A DNA stretch of 49,815 nt, from the NCBI GenBank assembly GCA_964535315.1, contig CAZHTS010000035.1, forward strand, positions 1 through 49,815, given 5' to 3'. This DNA is from CAZHTS01 sp964535315 (lineage in GTDB: Bacteria; Chloroflexota; Anaerolineae; Anaerolineales; Anaerolineaceae). Below are positions 24,784 through 33,934 of this stretch, in pieces. The notes under the pieces were generated by a model. The model searched no databases. It had not been told where the DNA came from and saw only the letters and a program-made list of their open reading frames with translations. Made by a program: the position numbers and the translations under genes. Position 1 is the first letter of the stretch. Each line of letters begins with the position of its first letter.

Positions 24784-26136
24784 TCAAGACTGTGCCCCGC
24801 CATCTTCGCGCAGTGCATCCAGAATCTGAGCGGTACGCACCAGGAATAACTCCTGTAAGGTACGGGCCGAGTCTTCGTTCACATCGCTTTGTTCAAGCGC
24901 ATCGGTAATGCTCATGATCAATTCCGCCTGGCCCTCGGCGCGTCCCATTTCACGATAGGCCAGTTGTTTGGCTTCTGAATACGCCGCCACCACACTGGCA
25001 TCCCCCACCCATTTCGACTGCCAGAGATTGATGCGCGACTGATCCACATCGGGTTCGACGATCTCAATGTGGCCTACGTCTACCCACAACAATTCGGCGC
25101 CAATGCCGCGCAAACGCGACTGGATCATTTCTGAAAGCAAACGCTCGCGCATTTCGCGAATCGCATCCTGCTGTGCGTCGCGCGGCGCCGTCAGATAATC
25201 GAGATTGTTCATGTTGATGAAATCTTGAATATCGCCCACCACCATGCCACGCACAGTGTTGGCCCAGGAGGTCTGACCCTTGGCATCCACCGAGAGGTTA
25301 TAGGCCACGTCCATCAAGGCGCTCTCATCAAAAGGATACGGCTGCGCCGCCGTGCGCGCCACCACCTCACCCCGTTCGCCGCGTGAAAGGATGCGATAGC
25401 GCAGCCGGATATTCCGCACGGCCACCTGAATACCATCCTTGGTGATGGTCTTCATCTCCTCCAACGTGGTGTATTGATCTTCCAGGCTGGTAATCAGCCC
25501 GATACTTTCAAAACGCGAAAGAAGGTGTCCGCCGGTGCGCAAAACATACAGCGGCTCAAACAACCCCTCCACCAACACCGCACTGCCGGGGTTGATCAAC
25601 ACATATCCCGGCCCACCGATGATATCCAGCAGGTTGACCTCAGCCGGGGCCAGCTTCTTTTGCCCGCCATCGACCAGAACGGCCGAATAGTAACCGCCAA
25701 ACAAACAGGAAACGATGAAACGAGAAGCCAGTGAGAAACGCTCCAGGTTGTAGATATCCTGCAAATAGCGCACCGCACCCACAAAAACATACACAAAAGC
25801 AGCCAGCGGTGGCAGCATATAACGAATGCTGCGGCCGTTAAAGAATTGAGCAAAAAAGACCATGATCGGGCGTGGCACCAGGCCAAAAAATGGGTTGGAG
25901 GCCTGCCAGTCGGTGGCAATTTGTACCGGATCGACGTTTTCATGCAGTATCGTCCCCAACCAGCTAAAGAGCAGCATGCTGAACACCAGCGCCCCCACGC
26001 AGGCCATACCGGCCAGCGTAGCCTGATTCTGAGTATCGGTCACGTAATCCAGGAAACTGGTCTGGATGCGTTCGTATAGCGCCTGCAACCGGGCAAACAA
26101 ATCTTTGGGGGGGGGAGAGGAAGTTGTGCTTGACAT
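24784..26136 (-). CDS. SPFH/band-7-like membrane protein (1)
   Basis: The 450-residue protein has about three to four hydrophobic segments in the first 175 residues, then a soluble SPFH-like beta/alpha domain (about 180-345: GGPGYVLINPGSAVLVEG, then IQVAVRNIRLRYRI, YNLSVDAKGQTSWANTVRG) and a helical C-terminus (AYSEAKQLAYREMGRAEGQAEL) such as stomatin/flotillin relatives have. SPFH proteins oligomerise into membrane scaffolds. ATG 26136 is chosen; a TTG at 26142 in the same frame would overlap the upstream gene by 4 bp and is also possible. It pairs with the next SPFH gene. Confidence 0.8.
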   Translation of the reverse strand: MSSTTSSPPPKDLFARLQALYERIQTSFLDYVTDTQNQATLAGMACVGALVFSMLLFSWLGTILHENVDPVQIATDWQASNPFFGLVPRPIMVFFAQFFNGRSIRYMLPPLAAFVYVFVGAVRYLQDIYNLERFSLASRFIVSCLFGGYYSAVLVDGGQKKLAPAEVNLLDIIGGPGYVLINPGSAVLVEGLFEPLYVLRTGGHLLSRFESIGLITSLEDQYTTLEEMKTITKDGIQVAVRNIRLRYRILSRGERGEVVARTAAQPYPFDESALMDVAYNLSVDAKGQTSWANTVRGMVVGDIQDFINMNNLDYLTAPRDAQQDAIREMRERLLSEMIQSRLRGIGAELLWVDVGHIEIVEPDVDQSRINLWQSKWVGDASVVAAYSEAKQLAYREMGRAEGQAELIMSITDALEQSDVNEDSARTLQELFLVRTAQILDALREDGGAQS

Positions 26137-26138
26137 AT

Positions 26139-27824
26139 TCAAGACGGTTTATTCCAGGCGCGCCCCTCCGACAACCAGGAGCGCAACGTCTTCATCCATT
26201 CGAGCGTCTGACCCGGTACCAACTGGCGGGTGGCGCCCTCGGTAGCGGCATTTTCCAGCGCCTGTAAGACACGCAATGCCAGCGCCTCGCGCGTCGGGTA
26301 ATCTTTTTGCTGTTTGAAAATCTCCGAAATCTGATACAACATTTCCCGCTGGGACTGGGCGCGGGCGTGGTTGCGAATGCGCATCGCTTCCAATTCCATG
26401 CGGGCGTTGATGGTGCTCGCTTCGCTGTCCCAACGCGCTCGCCAGCTATCCAGACGCTGCTTATAGACCTCAGGCGCCGGCATCAAATCGCCAACGCCGG
26501 CAGCGATGATTTTAATCCCGCGCTGGCGCAGCACCTTTGAACTACGCAACGGCTGCACCGGATAGCGGATCAGGTCTTTGCGCGGATACGTTCCCTTGCG
26601 AATGGTCGAGCCGCGGATATAGCGGATAAACTGGAAGGAGAGGATTCCCTGGTTGCGCACCGCCAGGCGGAAGCGGCGTTTGAAATCCAACATAGGAAAC
26701 TGACCGGGCTGGTCGATGGCGTATAGTTCATCGTAGTTGACGCGTGGCAAATGCTCGCGGAAGGTCTGGATGGCGACCTGTAACGGCAGTTCGGTCCAAT
26801 CGACGACCGTACCATCGGGTGCGTTGCGCGCCTCTGAAAGCACGGCGGCGCTGACGCGTTCGGGATCATACACCGGCGCAGAAGTCGAAGTCTGGCGGCG
26901 TTTGCCCTTCGTCCGGGCAACGACGGGTTTGACCTCGTACGTCTGATATGGGTATGGCAGGGTGGTGGCCTGCACCCAACGATGGATTTCGTTCTTGTCT
27001 ATCTCGTCCAGTTCATCAGAAAAGGCAGACACGCTTACCTGAGTATCATCGATCTCGCGCATGGTGAGCACCTGCAAATTTTCGGGGGCAATTCCATCCA
27101 CGTACGCCACCAGCAGCACATCCGGGTCCTGGCCGATGGTAAACAGGCAGTTGACGTTGGCGCGAATCTCGATCCCATCGCGGCTGTAGGCCGGCACGCC
27201 GGGCTGCACGCGAAACTGCTTGCGCAGGTCGACCACGCCGCGCACACGTTCGCGCGTGCGGGTAAAAACAATGCCCGGGCCGGCAGCACGCGTCACGTAG
27301 GGGTTGGGCCCATCCAAGAAGTCCCACAGCGGGGTCAACATGCTGGGTGAAGGCACGCGCTCCTCCAGGACGATGGCGCTGTTAAACTTCACCAACGCCA
27401 CCCCCGGGCCCTCACGGTTCAATTCTTCCGGGGTGGCGATCTGCTTACCGTCGCGAATAAACGTGGCCGGGCCGTGGGAGCGCAAGATATACAGCAAAAG
27501 GCGAAACGCCAGACGACGGGCCTCGTTCCAGTTACGCACCGGCAAGAGGGCCTGGTGCGAAACCACCACCATCCAGAAAGCAAAAACGGGCAGAAAAGAA
27601 AGACAACAGGTGAAAAACAGGGTGGAGAACGAATTTCCGAGAGCGCCCAGGTCGGGAGGGCCGCCGGAGGGCAAGCCAATCGCCACCGCCAATACTTTAA
27701 AGAAGATGGAAAAAATCCCCCAGATATCGGCGCCAAAGGCAATCAAAAATAACACGATCGGCGCATAAATGGAGAAGCGGATCCAGAATTTTCGTTGGCG
27801 GTAAAAGGGTTGTGAGACAAACAT
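26139..27824 (-). CDS. SPFH/band-7-like membrane protein (2)
   Basis: This 561-residue protein has two to three N-terminal hydrophobic segments (about 15-45 and 60-90). The soluble region has SPFH features: PGIVFTRTRERVRGVVDLRK (about 190-210), IEIRANVNCLFTIG, a proline-rich WVQATTLPYPYQT stretch, and a helical C-terminus (about 450-540) with RMELEAMRIRNHARAQ. It heads the minus operon. The frame opens at a GTG at 27851, but that start lies upstream of, and in frame across, a perfect TATAAT (27839-27834). The ATG at 27824, nine nt after the -10, is therefore preferred. Confidence 0.78.
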   Translation of the reverse strand: MFVSQPFYRQRKFWIRFSIYAPIVLFLIAFGADIWGIFSIFFKVLAVAIGLPSGGPPDLGALGNSFSTLFFTCCLSFLPVFAFWMVVVSHQALLPVRNWNEARRLAFRLLLYILRSHGPATFIRDGKQIATPEELNREGPGVALVKFNSAIVLEERVPSPSMLTPLWDFLDGPNPYVTRAAGPGIVFTRTRERVRGVVDLRKQFRVQPGVPAYSRDGIEIRANVNCLFTIGQDPDVLLVAYVDGIAPENLQVLTMREIDDTQVSVSAFSDELDEIDKNEIHRWVQATTLPYPYQTYEVKPVVARTKGKRRQTSTSAPVYDPERVSAAVLSEARNAPDGTVVDWTELPLQVAIQTFREHLPRVNYDELYAIDQPGQFPMLDFKRRFRLAVRNQGILSFQFIRYIRGSTIRKGTYPRKDLIRYPVQPLRSSKVLRQRGIKIIAAGVGDLMPAPEVYKQRLDSWRARWDSEASTINARMELEAMRIRNHARAQSQREMLYQISEIFKQQKDYPTREALALRVLQALENAATEGATRQLVPGQTLEWMKTLRSWLSEGRAWNKPS

Positions 27825-27833
27825 CGTTTTAAG

Positions 27834-27839
27834 ATTATA
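27834..27839 (-). promoter_or_regulatory. -10 box of the SPFH operon
   Basis: The complement reads TATAAT, nine nt upstream of ATG 27824. The -35 is weak. The position implies a very short or absent 5' leader. Confidence 0.5.
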
Positions 27840-27879
27840 TACCGAAGTCACAAAAAACGCTCATGCCAGACAACAAAAA

Positions 27880-27904
27880 CCCCCCGTCCAGTACGAACGG
27901 GGGG
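27880..27904 (-). terminator. Intrinsic terminator
   Basis: A perfect 8-bp G/C-rich stem (27880-27887 with 27897-27904) with a 9-nt loop is followed by TTTTTG on the minus strand. It ends the small secreted-protein gene and insulates the SPFH operon. Confidence 0.8.
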
Positions 27905-27923
27905 AAAGATAGAGCGTTTCTGG

Positions 27924-28463
27924 CTACTGAGCCGGCTGCTGGGTTGGCTGGGTCAGGCAGGGGCACCCGCCGTTCCACTGACCGCCGCCCATGCGCCCGC
28001 CGCCGCGCCGGCCCATCTGCCCCGGCTGCATTTGCTTGAGCCAATCGGCCTGTTCCTGGGTGATCTTGCCGGCAGCCAGCGCCTTGTCAACCGCCGTGGT
28101 GCGCGCCTCTCCCATTGTGGTGAAGAACTGCTGGATCGTCCAACCCTTTTCGGCCGCAATCTGCATCATCGTTTCGCCGCCATCCAGGCGAGTATCCAGT
28201 TCCTCGCTGCTCAGGCCCAACTTGTCGGCCATCGCGGCCACCATTTCATCGTGAATGGGGGCGGCCTGTCCGGTCTGCCCAATCTGCCCCCCCTGCCGGG
28301 CCATCATCCCGGCGCCCATGCGGCCGCCACGACCAGGGCCAAACCCGTAGGCATTCTGCGGGCCGGGGGTGGGCGTCTGTGCATACACCACCGAGCCGAT
28401 TGCAAACACCGCTACTGCGGCAATCATCACCACCACGATCACACCAATCACTGTCTTGTTCAT
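27924..28463 (-). CDS. Small secreted Gly/Met/Gln-rich helical protein
   Basis: The protein has 179 residues. A signal peptide or N-terminal anchor (about 4-27) ends near VYAQT. A Gly/Arg/Met-rich stretch (FGPGRGGRMGAGMMARQGG) follows, then a short helical domain of about 70 residues (MVAAMADKLGLSSEELDTRL ... KITQEQADWLKQMQPGQM) like those in small secreted proteins of the DUF2680 kind. A Gly/Arg-rich C-terminus with CPC ends the protein. It has its own terminator. The function is unknown; copper or metal binding through Met/Cys is only a guess. Confidence 0.75.
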   Translation of the reverse strand: MNKTVIGVIVVVMIAAVAVFAIGSVVYAQTPTPGPQNAYGFGPGRGGRMGAGMMARQGGQIGQTGQAAPIHDEMVAAMADKLGLSSEELDTRLDGGETMMQIAAEKGWTIQQFFTTMGEARTTAVDKALAAGKITQEQADWLKQMQPGQMGRRGGGRMGGGQWNGGCPCLTQPTQQPAQ

Positions 28464-28613
28464 TTCAAACTCCTTAGAGATATTTCCGATTTGTTTTGTT
28501 CGTTCGGTTAGTGTTATGATATCGAAAAGATGTGAAGAACTTATGAAGCGGGTATGAACGATTCATGCAGGTGTTCGGGAACGAAAAACGATCTGGGACA
28601 TCTCTAACGGGCA

Positions 28614-28622
28614 TGATATACT
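28614..28622 (+). promoter_or_regulatory. Extended -10 promoter of the glycan operon
   Basis: TGATATACT (TGn plus -10) lies 28 nt upstream of the ATG of the glycosyltransferase gene. A -35 is not evident. Confidence 0.45.
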
Positions 28623-28650
28623 AGCTCAATAAACCACCACGTGGAAAGCT

Positions 28651-29613
28651 ATGTACAAATCGAAAACCATTGCCGTTGTAATCCCTGCCTATAATGAAGA
28701 AAAGCTGCTCGGACAGACCATCGACACCCTGCCAGAATTTGTCGACAGGGTGGTGGTGGTTAACGATTGCAGCAAGGATGATACCGCCAGAGTCGCACAG
28801 GAGCGGGTAACGCTTCAACCAGAAAGGGTAATCCTCATACAACACCAGTTCAATCAAGGGGTTGGGGGCGCCATCTCCAGCGGTTACCAATGGTGCCGCG
28901 AGCATAAAATAGACGTGGCCGTGGTCATGGCCGGCGATGGACAAATGGATCCCGAAGATTTACCGACCCTTTTGGATCCGGTGGTGGAAGACCGGGTGGA
29001 TTTCAGCAAAGGCAACCGCCTCTTCACCGGAGACGCCTGGAAAAAAATTCCGCGCATCCGCTATCTGGGAAATTCGGCGCTCTCGTTATTGACCAAGATC
29101 GCTTCGGGCTATTGGAATATCGCCGATTCACAGTGCGGTTATACGGCCATCAACGCCAAAGCACTGGCAACCATCAATTGGGATCAAATGTATAAGCGCT
29201 ACGGACAGCCCAACGACCTGCTGGTGCGCCTGAATATCTACAACTTTCGCATCTGCGATGTGCCGGTCAAGCCCATTTATGGCATCGGCGAAAAATCAGG
29301 GATCGACCCCATTCGCATCATCCCGCGCCTCTCAGGATTGTTGCTCAAACTCTTCCTGTGGCGCATGTTTGAAAAGTACGTCATTCGCGATTTTCACCCC
29401 TTAATATTTTTCTATACGTTTGGTGTGGGGCTGCTTACGTTGAGCGTGCCTCTGTTCATCCGCATTATCTGGCGCTGGATCGAATTTGGCCACATCCCGC
29501 CCATCAATACCCTGGCGTTCATGTTTACCAGTATCGTTGGCGTTCAATCCTTGTTCTTCGCCATGTGGTTCGACATGAGCTATAACAAAGATTTACAGGG
29601 GCACGTGCAATGA
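28651..29613 (+). CDS. Family 2 glycosyltransferase with C-terminal membrane anchor
   Basis: The protein has 320 residues. The N-terminal GT-A domain has IAVVIPAYNEEKLLGQTI, VVNDCSKDDT and VVMAGDGQMDPEDLP (metal/nucleotide-sugar site). Two C-terminal transmembrane helices (about 250-275 and 285-310) recall dolichol-phosphate mannose synthase-like enzymes that glycosylate polyprenyl phosphate. It heads a four-gene plus-strand operon; the stop overlaps the next start by 4 bp. The sugar cannot be told. Confidence 0.92.
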   Translation: MYKSKTIAVVIPAYNEEKLLGQTIDTLPEFVDRVVVVNDCSKDDTARVAQERVTLQPERVILIQHQFNQGVGGAISSGYQWCREHKIDVAVVMAGDGQMDPEDLPTLLDPVVEDRVDFSKGNRLFTGDAWKKIPRIRYLGNSALSLLTKIASGYWNIADSQCGYTAINAKALATINWDQMYKRYGQPNDLLVRLNIYNFRICDVPVKPIYGIGEKSGIDPIRIIPRLSGLLLKLFLWRMFEKYVIRDFHPLIFFYTFGVGLLTLSVPLFIRIIWRWIEFGHIPPINTLAFMFTSIVGVQSLFFAMWFDMSYNKDLQGHVQ

Positions 29614-30653
29614 ATGTCCTCGTCGATCTGGGGCACCCGGCGCACGCCCACGTGTTCCGTAATGCCATTTTGCACTGGAAACGAGAGGGGCACAAAGTGA
29701 TCGTCACCATCCGGGATCGAGATATCGTCCCGGCTTTGCTCCAGCATTATGGGATCGACTATTCGATTGCATCCATCCCCGGAAAAGGCTTTTGGGGGTT
29801 GAGCAAAGAACTGATCGAGCACGACTGGAAAGTGTGGCGGATCGTGCGCCGGGAAAAAATCGACGTGATGCTGGGCACATCGGTCGCCATTGCCCACGCC
29901 TCGCGCTTCAGCCGGGCAAAATCCATCCTGTTCAACATGGATGACGCCGACATTGTCAAAGAATTTGCGCAACTGGCCTACCCATTCGCCGATTACATCG
30001 TCGTGCCCGAAGTTGTGCGCGACCGGCGCACCCGGCAATACATCACCCACACCAGCTGTCATGAACTGGCTTATCTGCACCCCGATCTGTATACCCCTGA
30101 TCCCCGCATCCTGGACACGTTGGGCGTGGCCCCACACGAAACCTTTTTCATTGTGCGCCTGGTTGCATTAAAAGCCTTTCACGATGTCGGGCAGGCAGGG
30201 TTGAGTCTGGCGGCAAGAAGAAAACTGATCCAGATGCTCTCCAGTTATGGCAAAGTATTTATTACCGCCGAGGGCCAACTCCCGGAAGAGTTTCGCCGGT
30301 ACCAAATCCCACTGCCGCCCGAACGGATCCACGATGCGCTCAGTTATGCAAAATTGCTGGTCAGCGACAGCCAGACGATGACGCGCGAGGCTGCGGTATT
30401 GGGTGTACCTTCCATTCGCTGCAATACCTTTGTGGGCCGTCTCTCGGCGATGGAAGAGCTCGAACAACGCTATGATTTGACCTACGGCTTTTTACCCGGC
30501 GACGAAGAACGCATGTTTGCCCGGCTCGAAGCATTATTGACCGACCCAACCCTCAGCGAGACCTGGCAAGGAAAACGAGCCCGGCTGCTGGCCGAAAAAC
30601 CAAATCTTACCCGTTGGATGATCCGGTTGGTGGATCGGATCATGACCCCTTGA
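29610..30653 (+). CDS. DUF354 family protein (glycosyltransferase/epimerase-like fold)
   Basis: This 347-residue soluble protein is of the DUF354 family, recognised by the start MNVLVDLGHPAHAHVFRN, the early GHKVIVTIRDRD, and the later LVSDSQTMTREAAVLGVPSI. The fold resembles the two-Rossmann GT-B fold, like UDP-GlcNAc 2-epimerase. The role, as in many surface polysaccharide loci, is unproven. It overlaps the GT2 gene by 4 bp, so the two proteins are probably made together. Confidence 0.88.
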   Translation: MNVLVDLGHPAHAHVFRNAILHWKREGHKVIVTIRDRDIVPALLQHYGIDYSIASIPGKGFWGLSKELIEHDWKVWRIVRREKIDVMLGTSVAIAHASRFSRAKSILFNMDDADIVKEFAQLAYPFADYIVVPEVVRDRRTRQYITHTSCHELAYLHPDLYTPDPRILDTLGVAPHETFFIVRLVALKAFHDVGQAGLSLAARRKLIQMLSSYGKVFITAEGQLPEEFRRYQIPLPPERIHDALSYAKLLVSDSQTMTREAAVLGVPSIRCNTFVGRLSAMEELEQRYDLTYGFLPGDEERMFARLEALLTDPTLSETWQGKRARLLAEKPNLTRWMIRLVDRIMTP

Positions 30654-30685
30654 CCCATCGAAAACATTAAGGGCAAAAATCAGCG

Positions 30686-31444
30686 GTGCACACACATAAC
30701 CAACAACAAGAAACCTTTTTCGATCAACTGGCGCAGAAAGAAGACGCCAAAGAATGGGGCAGCAATGTCGACAAATGGCAGACGGTCGCACATTATCTAA
30801 GCCCCTTGCCCGGCGGCAGCCGCGTACTCGAGTGCGGCGCCGGCACGGGGATGTACACCTTACATATGCTCAAAAGTGGCCTGCGTGTCACCGCCGTTGA
30901 TTTGACCGATAGCGCCCTCCAAATCATTCGTGACATCGCGGCAAAGCAGGGGGTACAGGATGGGTTAACCACGTTTTCCGGCGACTTCCTGGCGGTAGCA
31001 AAAGGTTTCCCGGCCGCATCGTTTGACCTGGTTACTTTTTTTAAGGTGCTGCATCATTTTGCCGATATCGCCTCGATCCGGGATGGCATCCGCCAGGCTT
31101 ACTCGCTGCTTAAGCCCGGCGGACGTATCGTCAGCCTGGAACCCAATGGTAATTGTCCCTTGTGGAAACCCTGGCTGATGACGCGAAAAATTAATGTGAA
31201 CGGCCAGTTTCTTTCTTACTGGGAGTTCGAAAAGAACCTGTCCCTGATCCGTGCCAGAAGCCTGGAGGAAATTTTTTCGCAGCTTCCCGGCGCAACCTGG
31301 GAGTTGAACTATCACTATGTTCTCCCCGCCAGCATAATCAATCGATATCCACGCCTGCTGGGCCCTCTGGATCATGGTTTAAGCAAAACATTTCTGAAAC
31401 GCTATAGTTTTAACGTCTCGTTTGAGATTGTAAAACCGGGCTGA
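30686..31444 (+). CDS. Class I SAM-dependent methyltransferase
   Basis: The protein has 252 residues. The motif I SAM site is VLECGAGTGMYTLHML (about 48-63), followed by the acidic end of the second strand (VTAVDLTD). Motif post-II includes FDLVTFFKVLHHF and LKPGGRIVSLEP. It starts at a GTG (30686). By position it is likely to act on a lipid, quinone or sugar product of the glycan genes. No zinc-binding site is seen. Confidence 0.9.
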   Translation: MHTHNQQQETFFDQLAQKEDAKEWGSNVDKWQTVAHYLSPLPGGSRVLECGAGTGMYTLHMLKSGLRVTAVDLTDSALQIIRDIAAKQGVQDGLTTFSGDFLAVAKGFPAASFDLVTFFKVLHHFADIASIRDGIRQAYSLLKPGGRIVSLEPNGNCPLWKPWLMTRKINVNGQFLSYWEFEKNLSLIRARSLEEIFSQLPGATWELNYHYVLPASIINRYPRLLGPLDHGLSKTFLKRYSFNVSFEIVKPG

Positions 31445-31499
31445 TGGAAACAGAAATCGCGGTGCGCTGGCGGTCATTTCATCCGGGTTTATCCAATAC

Positions 31500-32501
31500 A
31501 TGAAGCGCTCACACGCCATCAAACTGGATGAGAAGCGCCTGTCAACGATGTTGTCGCTATTCGGGCTGATCGGTCTGGTGGCTTATCTGTTGAACAGCGC
31601 CGACTTAAAGCGCCTCCAGGCTTTACCCTTTGCCGTCATTGTTGCTGTCGCCGGCCTGTTCTTTCTCTTGCAAATCCTTTTCGGGGTGAAATTATGTCTA
31701 TCGACCGCCCTGTTTGGCGTTAATCTCCCCCTGTTGGAAGGCTGGATGCTGGCTACTGCGGGCAGCTTAATCAATGTGATCCCCATGACCGGGATCGGTT
31801 TCCGGGTTTTGTATCTGAAAAAACGCTACGATTTCCGCTATGTCAATTCGGGGATCGGTTTGTTTCTGGATATAGCCACCGGGTATCTATCCGGCGGGGT
31901 GATTGGACTGATCTGTGTCGTTCTACTCGGCAGGCACCCTGTTGCGGGTTCACAAATCTCCCCGGCCTTATTCTGGATATTTATGGCCTATGTTCTGGCG
32001 CCGTTTGCCGTACTGCTGTTAAACGATCGCCTGCAAAAACGAATACAAAAATACAGCTCCGCCGGCAGCGCAGGGCCTTCCAACCGTTGGCTGCGCCTCA
32101 TCGTAATGATCCTGGAGGGGGGAAGTCAGGCGCTCCGCCGGCCGAAAATCCTGATCGCCTATTTCTTGGTCAACGTTATCGTCAATTTCGTTACCGGGTT
32201 GGAATTCTGGATCATCGGCGCCAGTTTAGGCTATCCGGTTAACCTCGCCGCCGGACTGACGTTGCGCAGCGTCAATCTGCTGATTGCGGCCATGCCGCTG
32301 CCCAACGGCACGATTGGTTTGCGCGAAGCGGTGACGGCGTTGGGAACGTTGGGGCTGGGGGGAACGGCCGATAGCGGCGTCATCATCTCGACCACCGAAC
32401 GGATCATCGCCACCAGTTGGGCGGTGCTGACCGGCGGAGTCAGTTTACTGATCTTACGCCGCAAGTTGTCCGGAGCGACGCCAGACAACGACGATCGTTA
32501 A
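31500..32501 (+). CDS. LPG-synthase-TM-like (UPF0104) membrane protein
   Basis: The 333-residue protein has about eight hydrophobic segments and the features of the lysylphosphatidylglycerol synthase transmembrane region/UPF0104 family: GSLINVIPMTGIGFRVLYL in the centre and LRSVNLLIAAMPLPNGTIGLREA near the end. These proteins are mostly membrane components of envelope glycan loci and may flip or transfer lipid-linked groups. It has no catalytic C-terminal domain. Its TAA stop overlaps the TAA stop of the convergent gene. Confidence 0.85.
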   Translation: MKRSHAIKLDEKRLSTMLSLFGLIGLVAYLLNSADLKRLQALPFAVIVAVAGLFFLLQILFGVKLCLSTALFGVNLPLLEGWMLATAGSLINVIPMTGIGFRVLYLKKRYDFRYVNSGIGLFLDIATGYLSGGVIGLICVVLLGRHPVAGSQISPALFWIFMAYVLAPFAVLLLNDRLQKRIQKYSSAGSAGPSNRWLRLIVMILEGGSQALRRPKILIAYFLVNVIVNFVTGLEFWIIGASLGYPVNLAAGLTLRSVNLLIAAMPLPNGTIGLREAVTALGTLGLGGTADSGVIISTTERIIATSWAVLTGGVSLLILRRKLSGATPDNDDR

Positions 32502-33934
32502 TCCGGGCGCGTCGATTGCCCCTGCCGCTGTGTGAATTTCAACAAAAGATAAAACAACACGAACGGCAGTAGATGGGTGAACATACGGTTGGCAGAATCG
32601 CCCCAGCCCACCCGGAACGGTTTACGCGTCAAAAAACCCAACAACAGCACAAACAAGAAAAACAACGGGATGCCAAAGCTAAACACACGCCCGTAATGGA
32701 GTTCCGGCAGCACGCACGCCAGGAACCAGAAACCCAGCAAAAAGAACCAGGTGGCATTCCAACGCCCGTCAACAAACAGATTGCGCACAAATGCCTCCAG
32801 GTTCGGACGTAAGGCGTCTGGCTGGCGCGCCGCCAGGCCGGCCAACGCCGCCAGCCCCGCCCCCATCATCAGCCAGGGCAAGGCCGGCAACAATCGCCGC
32901 TCGATCCATGACCACCGGCTGACCGCCAGCAAAACGACAAAAGCCAGCAGGGCCGCTACGATGATCCATAGCTTGGAAGCATCAAGGATGTATGTGCCCG
33001 CCCCAATTCCGATCAACAAACGCACATGCCAGAGCAATAACACCCCCGCCCACGGCAAAAAAGCGATCAGGCGAACCCGATAGTTCAGGCGCCCGCTGCT
33101 CAGCGCCAGCAAGATGAACAACAGGGCGAACAACGGCGCTTCGGTGCGCAACAGGCTGAAAGACAGCCAGGCCGGCACAGAAAAGATCAACCAGGCAGCG
33201 TTGTCTTCGTCCAGGGCCAGCCACAAGGTGACCGCCGCCACCAGCAAACAGGCCGCCGAAGGCAGATTATTATGAATGTACACGGCCTGATAGGCCATGA
33301 AGTCCGTGCTGAGCATCACCCCGACCGAAAGGCCAACCACTGCGACCCGCAGCCAGGGATTGGCGAGCTGCGAACGCAGCGCCCGCAGCCCCAAATAGAC
33401 AAAGGCGCTCAGCAGGGTAAAGGCAAACGCCGGCTGGATCACGGCCAGATAACCGTCTCCCAGAAAAACGCTGGGGGCGTACAATAACGGCAGCAGGGCG
33501 GCGCGCAGGGCAAGCCCTTCCAGGGTGAAGGCGTTCAAGCCGTCAAAAGCAAGCGCACGCCCTACAATCAAGAATTGCAGCGAATTATCCGTAATCTGGG
33601 TGACGTTAAACTGTACGCTCAGTGCGACCCACGCGCCAAAAGCGGCGCTGCCAGCCGCCAGCCAGAGCGCTTCCACTTTTGTCAGCCGCCACAATCCGCT
33701 GCGAACGTAGAAAAAGACCAGGCCCATCCCGGCAAACACTGCCAGCGCCAGCAGACTGGCAGTCGTGTACGGCAGCCCCACAGTCAACAATAACAAGGCG
33801 GCCGCACCGCAGGCAGCGGCGCCCCAAAGAAAACCCGTCAGGCAAATAAAACCAAACGGCACACTCCGGCGAAACAGCCCACCCCAGGCCACCCCCAGCA
33901 GGTACAACAACAGGGCAAACCCGACCTGGCTCAT
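32498..33934 (-). CDS. Polytopic membrane protein, copy 2 of the module's larger protein
   Basis: The 478-residue protein has about 12 hydrophobic segments. It is clearly homologous to the product of 35180-36637: shared FGFICLTGFLWGA-like start, LLRTEAPLFALLF and the WGDSANRMFTHLLPF end match VGFFAVTGFIWGA, LLRVEAPLFAIVW and WGSPSNRMFTHIIAI. The architecture resembles membrane glycosyltransferases of the GT-C type, but no DxD or EDxD loop can be assigned confidently. It is the last gene of a four-gene operon and overlaps the preceding gene by 4 bp. Confidence 0.85.
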   Translation of the reverse strand: MSQVGFALLLYLLGVAWGGLFRRSVPFGFICLTGFLWGAAACGAAALLLLTVGLPYTTASLLALAVFAGMGLVFFYVRSGLWRLTKVEALWLAAGSAAFGAWVALSVQFNVTQITDNSLQFLIVGRALAFDGLNAFTLEGLALRAALLPLLYAPSVFLGDGYLAVIQPAFAFTLLSAFVYLGLRALRSQLANPWLRVAVVGLSVGVMLSTDFMAYQAVYIHNNLPSAACLLVAAVTLWLALDEDNAAWLIFSVPAWLSFSLLRTEAPLFALLFILLALSSGRLNYRVRLIAFLPWAGVLLLWHVRLLIGIGAGTYILDASKLWIIVAALLAFVVLLAVSRWSWIERRLLPALPWLMMGAGLAALAGLAARQPDALRPNLEAFVRNLFVDGRWNATWFFLLGFWFLACVLPELHYGRVFSFGIPLFFLFVLLLGFLTRKPFRVGWGDSANRMFTHLLPFVLFYLLLKFTQRQGQSTRPD

